DNA of 64,000 nucleotides from Symsagittifera roscoffensis (lineage: Eukaryota > Xenacoelomorpha > Acoela > Convolutidae). This document shows positions 35,291 to 45,200 of the stretch, piece after piece. Each line of letters starts with the position of its first letter. The first letter of the stretch is position 1. Below the pieces are notes generated by a model that was given only the letters and a program-made list of their open reading frames with translations, was not told where the DNA came from and did no database searches. The position numbers were made by a program, and so were the translations under genes. Location of the stretch: NCBI RefSeq assembly GCF_963678635.1, contig NC_087066.1, positions 48,335,129 through 48,399,128 on the forward strand, given 5' to 3'.

Positions 35291-35420
35291 ATGACGCCAC
35301 ATAAATCGGAAGCGTGCCGAGCGGAAATAGAAATGTTGCTTGAATACGACATGATAGAACCCTCGAAATCGCCGTGGGCTTGCGGGGTAGTAATGGCGAA
35401 AAAGAAAGGGGGCAGCTTAG
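35291..35420 (+). pseudogene. Out-of-frame start of the reverse transcriptase domain
   Basis: A second reading frame (position 2 mod 3) encodes the conserved lead-in to a gypsy RT (MIEPSKSPWA…VMAKKKGG). It then stops matching at about 35418, where the downstream RT frame (1 mod 3) takes over at RFCCDFRYLNA. One frame change therefore lies close to 35415-35420, and another break lies at 35271-35291. Confidence 0.7.
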
Positions 35421-36513
35421 ATTTTGTTGCGACTTTCGTTACTTGAACGCGGTAACGATTAAAGATGCGTACCCGATACCGCGAATAGACGAGAGCCTAT
35501 CTAAACTTGGTGATGCCAAGTTCTTCACCACATTGGACTTAGGTTCTGCCTTCTGGCAGGTCCCTCTGCGAAAGAAGGACAGAGAGAAAACAGGATTCGC
35601 GTGCGAATTGGGATTGTACCAGTGGAAGAGGATGCCCTTCGGCTTGTGCAATGCAACGGCCACTTTTCAAAGACTGATGGCTCAGGCGTTGACGAGAGTG
35701 ACCAAGAAGTACGGGAATCTCGTGATGTGTTACGTAGATGACGTAGTCATAGCGACACCGACCCTGGAAGACCACATTGATAGGCTCGATGAGGTCTTTG
35801 GATGCATGAAAAGAGCAGGATTAAAGTGCAAACCATCGAAATGTGAAATCCTTAGGGATTCGATAAAGTACCTAGGGAGGATGGTGGATAGGCATGGCGT
35901 GAGGCCGGACCCGGAAGCAGTGGAAGCAGTGTTGACATGGAAAGCTCCCAGAACGGACACACAGCTCATGAGCTTCCTAGGGTTTGCCAATTACTACCGA
36001 GAATTCATTAAAGGATATGCGGACAAGGTGTATCCGATGCAGAAGCTGATGCGCAACAAAGGGAAGAAGTTCGAATGGAACGATGAGGCACAAGTTGCTT
36101 TTGAGAACATAAAGCGGGAACTGTGCGAAGCGCCAGTGCTGGGCATGCCTACAGAAAAGGGCATGTATGTTCTCGACACAGACGCATCGGTGGTGCCCAT
36201 CTCAGGAATCTTGCATCAAGAGCAAGAATGGAACGGAAGAACGGTTCTCCGTCCCATTGCATACGGCAGCAAGGTCTTGAGTGACACAGAGATGATATAT
36301 CGCGCACCGAAAGCAGAAATGTTTGCAGTAGTCACCTTCGTGGAAAAGTACCGTGCATACTTGGGGAGCGCTCCCTTCAAGTTACGCGTGGACAACAGAG
36401 CGTTATCCTGGTTGAAAACCTACTCGATGGATCAGAGTTATATTGGTAGATGGATAGTAAGATTGGATGGCTACCATATGATAATCGAACATAGGATGCG
36501 TGATAAACACTAG
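35374..36513 (+). CDS. pol (RT-RH): Reverse transcriptase and RNase H of the giant element
   Basis: 379 residues as an ORF, although the true homology starts at about residue 16 (FCCDFRYLNAVTIKDAYPIP). The RT palm motifs are visible: TTLDLGSAFWQVPL, MPFGLCNATATFQRLM, and the catalytic YVDD at residue 119. The FLGFANYYREFI motif marks the RT end. RNase H carries LDTDAS, an APKAEMFAV Glu and VDNRALSWL, three of its acidic positions. The ORF is cut by a TAG at 36511-36513 inside RNase H. The same frame then continues (NADSLSKK) into the integrase ORF. These domains copy the RNA to DNA and remove the RNA. The motif set is typical Ty3/gypsy, not BEL/Pao or Copia. Confidence 0.93.
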   Translation: MGLRGSNGEKERGQLRFCCDFRYLNAVTIKDAYPIPRIDESLSKLGDAKFFTTLDLGSAFWQVPLRKKDREKTGFACELGLYQWKRMPFGLCNATATFQRLMAQALTRVTKKYGNLVMCYVDDVVIATPTLEDHIDRLDEVFGCMKRAGLKCKPSKCEILRDSIKYLGRMVDRHGVRPDPEAVEAVLTWKAPRTDTQLMSFLGFANYYREFIKGYADKVYPMQKLMRNKGKKFEWNDEAQVAFENIKRELCEAPVLGMPTEKGMYVLDTDASVVPISGILHQEQEWNGRTVLRPIAYGSKVLSDTEMIYRAPKAEMFAVVTFVEKYRAYLGSAPFKLRVDNRALSWLKTYSMDQSYIGRWIVRLDGYHMIIEHRMRDKH

Positions 36514-36555
36514 AATGCTGACAGCCTCAGCAAGAAAACTGAGTTCTATGAAAGA

Positions 36556-39500
36556 TTGGAGCAGAAACAGGCCAATCAGGCGGAAATAAAGGAGGGATTC
36601 TCGTTTCTGGACAAAGAAACTTATGAAGCGCTTCCCTTGACGAGATGGTTGGATAAGTCTGGACATCCAATTCCAGGGCACCCTGAACTACCTGTAGAGA
36701 AAGCAGCCGAGATAAAGATCCTGTCCAAGGAGGACCCGGTCCCCTTGGATTTGTTGCTGCGCTCGAACCTGGTCCAGCAAGAACTCTCTCGCATGAATAT
36801 AAACAGCCTCTCATTATTGGATAAAACGGTGCAAGTCACACCACAAGTGATGCGGATGCTGGGTGGATTGTTAGAAAGAGAAGCGACCAGAGATGACCCC
36901 GAGTGGACAGCAGCAGTGGCATCGCTAACAGTCAGTGAGAAGGTGAAGATCATGCCGTCCAGACGACAGCACGAAGAGAACGAGAGGGATTGTAGGACAA
37001 TAGTTCAGCAACTAGTATCCTCAAAACCCCAAGAGATTTTAACCAGTACTTCTTACGGACAGAAAGAACAGGGGAGCAGCAAGCGAAAGAAAACCGTCAC
37101 CTTTGTAGACCGGGATAAAGAGGGTGAAGAGGTAGAACACAATCTGCTGCAAGACTATTTGTCCGGGGAGAAGGATGATGAGAAGAACCAGCGATCACAA
37201 GATCAACACCCGGGACGAGAAAATCTGTCCGGGGAGTCTGAGATAGACGAGAAACTTCCTGATGAGAAACAGGACCTAGAGAACAAGGTTTTGTCCGGGG
37301 AGTTCAGATGGATGCGAAGAAGATACAGACATGATCTAGAGGAGCGTGCAGTCTCCAGCACAACCTCTTCGACAGATTATAATTCAGGAAGCTCAGGAAT
37401 GAACACCTATTCAGACAGGAATTCGACCTCGGGATCAGAACTGTCAGAACTGGCGATACACACGCTACTAGTGGAAACTCGGGCGAGAGACCTGGACAGA
37501 GAGGTGTACCAGGATCCTGACAGTGATCGCTACCTTATACCGAGCGAAAGAGTCTTTGACAACGCAGCGGATGACTTGGAGACAATAGCGGTATCGAAAC
37601 ATTCGATAAGCCTATTGCCGCAGAAAGCGGTAGTCAGGACTGATCTTCTGCCGTTTGAACAAGAAACACAACCGTTGGCGAAGGTTTGGTGCGTTAAGAT
37701 GGAAGAAGACACACATCAACCCAACGAGCTGAATAGTCAGATGAGGGTCATGAGGACGTACTTGAAGGCGAGATACAGACTCTCCGACCTTCTAAGGGCG
37801 CAGAGAAATGATCGCATGACAAGCAACCTGAAAAGGTGGATCGAGAATGGTTCTCCGGATAAAGGGGACCTCGAGGAAGATAGTTATCGCATCCTGAGAC
37901 AATACTTCATGCAGAAGGAAAGGAGGTTATATTTGAACAAGAACGGGATTGTGGCTTGCAAAAGAAGGGAGGAAGACAGAGTCCTGTACAAGTATAACGC
38001 GATAGTTTTACCGCAACTCTATCAGACAGAACTATTATTCAGGTCACATGATCAAATGGGCCATCAGGGGATCGACAAAGTATATCAGAGGATCCTGAAG
38101 CGCTTTGAGTGGCCAGGGATGAAAAAGGCATGCGAGAAATGGGTAACAGCATGTCTGTCATGCCAACAGGTCAAGGATCCTAGGAAGTTGCGATTTCCTT
38201 TACAATCGATTGAGTCGTCTGAATTCAACGAGGTGGTGCAAATAGATCACCAAAAGATATGCATGACAAACAATGGTTACAATCAGGCGCTGGTCATGAT
38301 AGATCATTTTACGAAGTATGCAGAGGCCGTGCCCTGCATAACTGCCTCGGCGGAAGAGACATGCGACCACCTGATCAATACATGGATAGCAAGACATGGT
38401 TGTCCGATGACGTTTCAATCGGATAATGGAACAGCTTTCGTAGGAGAGCTTACGAAAGAGCTTATGAGACGCTCACAGGTCGCTCAGGCTCACTCCACGA
38501 CATACCACCCTCAAACGAATGGTTTAGTGGAAAGACAGAATAGGACGTTAGTGTCGATGCTGAGAGTATACTGTTCCAGGTATATGACCGACTGGGACAG
38601 ATACCTTCCACAGGTGATGGGGGCATATAACAGCACGCAACACTCCACCACTGGAGTCAGTCCACACATGATGCTAACTGGACACGAAAAGTCTTTACCC
38701 TTAACCTTCTTCTACCCAGAATATGAGGGAAAGAAAACGTCCCCACAGGTCTACGTGAGGGATGTGATCAGACGCCAACAGGAGCTGAACGATTTGTGTA
38801 GACGAAACACTCAGCAGGCACAGGCAAGGCAGAGGAAAAAATTCGACAAGAAAGCAGCTGGTGCAAAGGCTTACTCGGTGGGAGACTACGTATGGGTATT
38901 TCAGAACGTTATACCACCGAAAGGGACAAAAAAGCTCCTAAAAAAGTGGAGGGGACCCTTTATGATTACAGAGGTGCACCAGGAGGGACGCTTTTATAGA
39001 CTGAGTACTGGCCGAGCCGCCCACTACGAGAATATCAAGCCACACAATCCATCGACAGAAGACTGGTGTATACCTGCAGACATGGAAGAAGGGGATTATC
39101 TAATGATGGATCCTGCTTGTGAGGTCAATGAAAAAGGCACCAGGGAGAAGAATGATGGAAACGAGGTCGTAGAGGAAGGTACGGATACACCGCTGGACCT
39201 GGATCCAAACGAACAGATCGAAGCGGACGATGAAACCTTACCCTACGCAGAGGAAGATTGGCAAGATCCCGAACAGATAGAGGTTCCCAAGAACTTGGAA
39301 CCGGATCTTCCGTTCACCATACAGACTCGTCAGAAGGATGGGATGAGACCAAGAAAGGAATACAATCCTTACGGTGACGACTTTGTAGTGGATAGGATAG
39401 ATCTAAAGAAGATAGTGGAGGAAGTAGTGGGTCTAGAGGAGATAACTGTGTCGCAAGACATTGACATAGTCGATGATCACGACGATGAGTGGGTTGACGA

Positions 39501-40401
39501 CTGGTCGAAACCCGAGGTAGAATTCGACGATGAGCAACAGCAGTCATATGAACAAGACTTGACGAACCTGCGTGTCTTAGAGTGGCTGAATGAAACGACC
39601 TCGGATCCAGAGGAGACCAGCGTCACGATTCAAGACGTAGATCGTGAAAGCATGAAATACATCAAGACTGAACGAGATGATCCTTCCTGGGCTGCCCAGG
39701 AAGGACGATTACTCATTCCAGCTTCTAACCTTGACTTGATACCCGGTATGCGATCGACGGGGACGTCGATGGATGTTTTTGTCCGGGGAGTGGGGGTAGG
39801 ACTTACCCACACTGAAAACTTGATAATAAAAAAATTAAGAATAGCAAGAGAAACAGGAGACTTAGAATCAAAAACAGGCGAAGAGCCTAAGAAACCTGAC
39901 ATAGGCAGGGTAGTTGAGTCATATTTTAACTTAACAAATGAATATTCAAGTAAAATAATACTAACAGACAGTGATTTCATACTCACAAACAGAACATGTG
40001 CGATAGCAATCACCGCAGACATGAGTTTTAGGACAGCGTTAGCGGCAGGTTTTAAGAGAGAATACAAAAACGTGGAATTCCTTTGGAAGCAAAGACCACG
40101 GATAGGGGGCGTAGCAGCCTTACCTCCGGCGGTGTCGCAGATACCGGGAAAGTACTTATGCTTCTTGGTAACGAGGGCGACAGAGAAGCAGCACGTGGAC
40201 GCAGAAAACCTAGTCTTGTCTTTGACGAGGCTGAGGGACTTCCTTGTGGAAATGGACGTGAAGGAGCTCTCGCTTCCAGTGTACGATCCAAACAGAGGAA
40301 GACTGCATCCTCGGGAATTGTACGCGCTTGTACACGTGATATTCTCTGATACGAACATACAAGTATATCTACATAAGAAATATTACTTAAGTATAGGCTG
40401 A
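36556..40401 (+). CDS. pol (IN-macro): Integrase, acidic tail and macro domain (C-terminal Pol)
   Basis: 1,281 residues in the same frame as RT. Residues 1-450 are a linker with repeated LSGE motifs and acidic runs. The HHCC zinc finger spans residues about 497-536 (HDQMGHQG…CLSCQQ). The catalytic triad is Asp563 (QIDHQK), Asp621 (SDNGTAF) and Glu657 (NGLVERQN), spaced DD35E. A GPF-type C-terminal domain (KKWRGPFMITEV) is near residue 797. A long acidic region (about 850-1080) follows. Residues about 1145-1281 resemble a macro domain of the Poa1p/OARD1-like type (CAIAITADMSF, YLCFLVTRATEK, LSLTRLRDFLVEM, IFSDTNIQVYLHK). The usual glycine-rich binding loops are replaced (TALAAGFK; YDPNRGRL), so ADP-ribose binding or hydrolysis is doubtful. 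Minus-strand ORFs at 39630-40358 and 40052-40291 are shadows. Confidence 0.9.
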   Translation: MEQKQANQAEIKEGFSFLDKETYEALPLTRWLDKSGHPIPGHPELPVEKAAEIKILSKEDPVPLDLLLRSNLVQQELSRMNINSLSLLDKTVQVTPQVMRMLGGLLEREATRDDPEWTAAVASLTVSEKVKIMPSRRQHEENERDCRTIVQQLVSSKPQEILTSTSYGQKEQGSSKRKKTVTFVDRDKEGEEVEHNLLQDYLSGEKDDEKNQRSQDQHPGRENLSGESEIDEKLPDEKQDLENKVLSGEFRWMRRRYRHDLEERAVSSTTSSTDYNSGSSGMNTYSDRNSTSGSELSELAIHTLLVETRARDLDREVYQDPDSDRYLIPSERVFDNAADDLETIAVSKHSISLLPQKAVVRTDLLPFEQETQPLAKVWCVKMEEDTHQPNELNSQMRVMRTYLKARYRLSDLLRAQRNDRMTSNLKRWIENGSPDKGDLEEDSYRILRQYFMQKERRLYLNKNGIVACKRREEDRVLYKYNAIVLPQLYQTELLFRSHDQMGHQGIDKVYQRILKRFEWPGMKKACEKWVTACLSCQQVKDPRKLRFPLQSIESSEFNEVVQIDHQKICMTNNGYNQALVMIDHFTKYAEAVPCITASAEETCDHLINTWIARHGCPMTFQSDNGTAFVGELTKELMRRSQVAQAHSTTYHPQTNGLVERQNRTLVSMLRVYCSRYMTDWDRYLPQVMGAYNSTQHSTTGVSPHMMLTGHEKSLPLTFFYPEYEGKKTSPQVYVRDVIRRQQELNDLCRRNTQQAQARQRKKFDKKAAGAKAYSVGDYVWVFQNVIPPKGTKKLLKKWRGPFMITEVHQEGRFYRLSTGRAAHYENIKPHNPSTEDWCIPADMEEGDYLMMDPACEVNEKGTREKNDGNEVVEEGTDTPLDLDPNEQIEADDETLPYAEEDWQDPEQIEVPKNLEPDLPFTIQTRQKDGMRPRKEYNPYGDDFVVDRIDLKKIVEEVVGLEEITVSQDIDIVDDHDDEWVDDWSKPEVEFDDEQQQSYEQDLTNLRVLEWLNETTSDPEETSVTIQDVDRESMKYIKTERDDPSWAAQEGRLLIPASNLDLIPGMRSTGTSMDVFVRGVGVGLTHTENLIIKKLRIARETGDLESKTGEEPKKPDIGRVVESYFNLTNEYSSKIILTDSDFILTNRTCAIAITADMSFRTALAAGFKREYKNVEFLWKQRPRIGGVAALPPAVSQIPGKYLCFLVTRATEKQHVDAENLVLSLTRLRDFLVEMDVKELSLPVYDPNRGRLHPRELYALVHVIFSDTNIQVYLHKKYYLSIG

Positions 40402-40797
40402 GTGATGTGCGAGAGGGTGTTAGGCCAAAGACTAAGTTGTGTGTAATATGTGATATGTGTGTTATGTTATGTTATGTGTTAGGTTATTAAGATCATGGGT
40501 AAGCAGGGGTTAGTGACCATGAACAACTAAATGACGATCTTGAGAATAGATCCACAGTTTGGACTGTCCAATCTTAGGTCGAATTCCAAAATTTTAGAAA
40601 CCAATTGATTTTAATAAATTTTAGGATAAATATCTTTTTATCTGAACTGTCTTTAAGCAAATTTTAACGATATATGTTAAGGTGAAACTGACAAGTGTGA
40701 CATTCGTGATTTCTTTTCTAGATCCTGATTGAGCATTTAAATTACTCACTTGAGTCAAATTATCAAATCGAATCAAATCAAACTTGGAAAGAACAGT
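40402..40797 (+). other. Spacer between pol and the second coding block
   Basis: About 400 bp, with a TGTTATGTTATGTTATGTG run and a pyrimidine-rich acceptor-like site at 40710-40721. No gene. Confidence 0.5.
40709..40721 (+). promoter_or_regulatory. Splice-acceptor-like site before the second coding block
   Basis: TTTCTTTTCTAG ends at 40721, about 77 nt before the ATG at 40798. It would suit a spliced subgenomic RNA for the second block, as in retroviral env messages. The donor was not identified. Confidence 0.4.
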
Positions 40798-41646
40798 ATG
40801 GACAATTTCAACCTGGATGAATTGATGGACCTGGCAGAGGCATATGTGGGAGCGATGGTAGATGCGATCTATCGTCGGTTGATCGAACGAGACTTCGCTC
40901 TGGAGGACCCTGAGGTGGTCATGTTGCTGACCGCCCTGATCAACATCTTGGGGCACGACAACCGTGGGGACCGCCCCACGGAAGTCCTGTTGATGGCAGC
41001 ATATGGAGAAAGAGGAGTACTAGACAGCCCGAACATGAGAGTGATGAGGTGGAGAAACGGGGCTCTCTCAGGGAGTGATTTGGCGAATGAGCCTGGATTG
41101 GGAAGTTCTAGGACTTACCAACCAGGTGAGATGCCAATGCCCTCTAAGCCTAAACCTGGGCTGACGAGAATGCATCGGGAGATGAACAGCGAGGCGACCT
41201 CGTCTGGTTCACCACTGAGGGCAGCTGTGCCACCAAAAAGGGCGAAAGTAACACAGAAGGTTCAGACGAACCAAACCATACAAGATCTGGACGAGATGAA
41301 CGATCAGCTGAGAAGTACGAAGAAGGAGCTGGACGAGATGACCAAAAGCATGCTCCAGATGGAGGAAGATCGAGACATGTGGAGAAAGTTGTTTGAAGAC
41401 TGCAACAAAAAGCAGGGTCAAGAGATCGAGCGCTTAAGGCAGGTATACAAAGAACGATCGGAGCAGGTGGCGTTGACAACGGCCGTGGAGAAAGTGATAC
41501 CTGCAAGGGATATTCCTCGTGGGCAGTCCCCGATGGAGCTCTTGACACCTCGAGAAATGAGTCAAACAACGGAGACACGGCTTCCAGCAGAGACGAATCG
41601 AGTAACATTCCTGATCCTAGTGACACCTTGGGTGATCCCGTCGTAG
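40798..41646 (+). CDS. Second block, part 1: coiled-coil protein
   Basis: The frame is open from 40750, but ATG 40798 (MDNFNLDELMDL) gives the more protein-like start. The first 65 residues look helical (AEAYVGAMVDAIYRRLI). Residues about 165-245 form a coiled coil (MNDQLRSTKKELDEMTKSML, EDRDMWRKLFEDC). The last 30 residues of this frame look non-coding, and the neighbouring frame (from about 41560, SRDESSNIPDPSD) carries the more plausible continuation. A frame change near 41560 is therefore likely. The function is unknown; oligomerisation is all that can be inferred. It is the first gene-like unit after the acceptor-like site. Confidence 0.65.
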   Translation: MDNFNLDELMDLAEAYVGAMVDAIYRRLIERDFALEDPEVVMLLTALINILGHDNRGDRPTEVLLMAAYGERGVLDSPNMRVMRWRNGALSGSDLANEPGLGSSRTYQPGEMPMPSKPKPGLTRMHREMNSEATSSGSPLRAAVPPKRAKVTQKVQTNQTIQDLDEMNDQLRSTKKELDEMTKSMLQMEEDRDMWRKLFEDCNKKQGQEIERLRQVYKERSEQVALTTAVEKVIPARDIPRGQSPMELLTPREMSQTTETRLPAETNRVTFLILVTPWVIPS

Positions 41647-42143
41647 AACAGACAGTGAGGAGGCTGATAGAGACAGCTGGACGACTGGTCGCTAACAAGA
41701 ATGCGCCAGGTTCCGGGGTGACTGCACCCTATGGAACGATTGACGATACGGGCAGAGTACAACTCTCCCAGACCGTGATCAGACAAGGGATAAGTAACGT
41801 GACACCACTCATGGGGAGCTCGAGAATCCCAGAGAGGAAAGTACGAAAGATGCCAGCGAAGAAAGTGTCTCGTATAATAGACGTGCAGAAGAATAATCAA
41901 TTGAAGTATAATTTCACGGGAGTTCCGGAGACACATCCGAGGGCCTGCTTCAATCGAGCTACCTGGAGCCCGGGTGTGAACCTGCAGCAACCACCACTCG
42001 GGACATCTCACCTGATATTGGGAGACAGCTTAGTCAGAGTGCTGTCGAATTTGAGGACCCCGTGGGTCACCACGGTGATGGCCTTTGGAGGCGCGACGAT
42101 AGCCCAATTATATCGGATGGTGGAACTGATATATTCATCCTAG
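41560..42143 (+). CDS. Second block, part 2: truncated SGNH/GDSL hydrolase-like segment
   Basis: The frame is open through 42143; the 171-residue portion begins with a TTG at 41628, so an independent start is doubtful. Near residue 130 is LILGDSLVRVL, the GDS block that holds the nucleophile Ser in SGNH hydrolases. It is followed by VMAFGGATIAQLYRMV, which fits block II. The frame then stops at TAG 42141, and blocks III (GxND) and V (DxxH) are not found where expected, so an enzyme is unlikely in this copy. SGNH/esterase domains are known in other retroelements (for example ORF1 of some CR1 elements). The resemblance rests on two short motifs. Confidence 0.55.
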
Positions 42144-42258
42144 GAGAAGGATCGGACCTGTCAACCAACCAATCGAAGAAGTAGCAGGCACATCTAGATC
42201 GGACACTAGATCGGAGACGACGAGTACCAGTCGAGAGGAAAGACCGAGCAGAGGCTCA

Positions 42259-45200
42259 TTGTTGTGGTCGAGATCCATACCGTCTCCTTGGCATATATAC
42301 AAAGACGAACTAATGAAGCTGGACCTGCAGAGAGTAAGCTTCATCGAAGATGCAAGGAGGATGCTGAATGGAGCGATGCTATCCGTCAGCAGATTATACT
42401 CAATAACCGGCGTAGACTGGTTGATAGCCGCTAGCATAAATTTCAGCTCCACAACGGCCTTGAGATTTGCTGATTTGGAGGGACTGCCCTCTAACAACAC
42501 GATGGGACCAGTGAATGCGATACCGTTGCAAGATGTGAGATTGAACCATGATGAGAGGAATCGTGAAGAGAGACCAGGAAGATTCCTGACGGCGAGAGCG
42601 CCGATTGGACAACACGTGAAGATATTTAGGCAGCTGACGACACCACCTGGTCATGTGAAGGAGAGAGTGTACCCAAAACTAGTGAACCAAGATGGTGATG
42701 CCCAGAGATATGGCGGATTGACAGCGATAAAGAAAGATGAGACCATCTTCGCCGCCTATGACAAAGCAGAGATGAGGAAGGCCAAAATCATGGTAGTAGC
42801 GAATTCAGAGTTCGTGTACACCTCCAAGTCTTTGTTTTGGCCGGACGTCATAATGTTGGCCGCGGTTGACCTAGACCTATTGCAATCAGTGTCTTTGGCA
42901 ATAGGGGTACAAAGGCAGACAGACATGAACCCAATAACGATTGTGTTTGCTGGCATCAAGGACCATCTACACAGTAGAGGTTTTCTGAGCAGGCTCAGAG
43001 ATCCTGCAACAGCAGAAAACGCAGTATGGCCAGCAATAAAAGACATCCTGGAGTCGATGGGTGAAGTGGTGGATGCGACGAAGGAGGGGTCATTCAATAA
43101 AGTGGCGTTGAGAGTAGTATTCGCGTTGTCTCCGGGATATGCACATCTCCCGGATGGACTGAAGTTTGTGTATGCAATGGTAGCCTTACTTTCGGAAGGA
43201 AAATATGATGTGATCATATCGGCCCCGAATTGCATGATAGAAATGGAGAACCTGAGGCCACTTAAGGCTGAACTGCCTGCAGTATGGTCAGATATCTCAA
43301 ACGCGATGAGAGGATTCAAGGACCACAAGCTACACATGTTAGTGTTGGACGAAGTGCTGGGGTTGGAATTGTCCAACTTCAGTCGGCAACTCAAACTGAA
43401 ACCGGGAATAGACGACGACCATCGAGTGATCACGGCAATGTCCAACGACTTATGGTTCCGAGCAATGGAGGTGGCAAGTGAAGACACAAGAAGAAAAAAC
43501 TCACTAGAGACGAGAGCTCATCTGGAGGCGATGGTTCTGAGAACCAAGCCGGAAGCCAACCAGTGGCTACACCTGAATCCTAGAATAGCGGCATTGGGTG
43601 CAGATGCTTTTCAGCAAGGCCCCGTAATGATCACGAAGATACATGCCTACTTGTTGAAAGAGGTGAACCTGGCGGAAAATGCCGGAGAAAAGACCGCTGA
43701 GTTTGTGAACAGAATGTGTCAGACTACTCTGGAAACCTTCTGGACCCAGGAAGTGAAAGGACAGGAGGGATTTGAAAGGACAGACAGCATGCTAGAAGGG
43801 TTGGGAGCCGGATGGACCGCGTCCTTCTTGGCAAAAGTTTACCCGAAAGTCTCGCACTATTTGATAAAGGAATTCCTCCAAGCAGTAGTGAGAGTATCGA
43901 TAGTGGAATTAATAGCCTTGTTCGTGACATTCGGAGCGGAGAGTTTCGTGAAAGGACCGGCGATACTGCTCACGGATGGAATACAGAACCTGCGACTAGA
44001 TGGACTTCTGACATTGATCGCAATAACCCACGGAAACTTGGGAGGACTAATGAAACTGGCACGTTGTCCAGAGCAGATGAAAGAGAGAGTGAGGAACCTG
44101 GATATGAAGAAATCCACGGACTCGTGGAACAAAATAAGAGATCTGAGACACACTCTTATCCAATATCTCTTGCAGCAAAATCGCTTTGGAACCGGAGAAG
44201 ACGAGACAATTGAAAGAGAGGAAGATGTTAGACGACATGTTGGAGGCATGCCGCTATTAACGGATCTGAGCTTGGCTATGAGGACCGATCCATTGGCGCT
44301 GATCAGAGGAGTCACGGAGTTCGTGACAGTGATCTATGGACCAGCAGTCACCTTTGCGTTCCCTTACGTTAAAGTGGAAGCATATAGGAGGTCGGTGCTG
44401 CACCTGAACCTCATATCGGCAGTGGACGGTAGTACACTGAACTGGTGTGAGCAGAACACATTGCGGGAGCTCAGGAGTGAAGATCTGTTATTTGCGAAAA
44501 TATCGGAGCCAGAGATGACAGTCATCAATTTTGACGATCACTTCCGTGACCGCATGGGAGAAGTAGAAAGAGGACACATCGAGGTGTTTCCAAAGCTTTG
44601 GAATCTGAGACCCTATGACAAAACGAATGGTGAAATAACCAGAGTGCCTCGTCTCACTGCAGCATATCACAAGGTGAGAGAAGAGACGAAGGACTGGGGC
44701 GATTACAAGAAGCTACCGGAGGCAATCCCTGAATTCCCTCTAATAAGAAGGATGTTGCTCGGAGCAGTCTCCGTGGTACAAACTCCTAGGTTGAGAGCAT
44801 TCGAGACCAATGAAAGGAGAGTAGGGAATTTCTCGGTGACGATGGATCCATACTTCGTGGGGAGAAATGCCGCCGTGTTACAGTACACACGATTTGCATA
44901 CACGGATCAAGCGACGAGAAGGCGAATAAGCAACGCCGCTACTCCCAAGCCTGGAAGATTTGATGAGGAATGGAAGGGACTAGGCTTAGCTCCGATGAGA
45001 ATGAGAGGCAGGACAGAATTGCTTGAAGCCTCATTGATCCTGACTAGCGTAAAACAGGAAATGAAAGTGGGAGGAGTACTGCAGACAAGAACTTTCCTAG
45101 CACCCTTCGGCTGCGAAGAAATCAAAGTGGTCCATGGAGAAGAGGAAGATAAATCGGCCGGTACATTGCTCATACCGAGATTCCAGGAAGAAGCCGACAA

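Noticed and set aside
39630-40358. 242-codon minus-strand ORF
   Set aside because: Antisense shadow of the macro-domain end of pol, which has clear homology on the plus strand.
42756-43487. 243-codon minus-strand ORF
   Set aside because: Shadow of the 1,367-residue plus-strand ORF with its consistent codon use.
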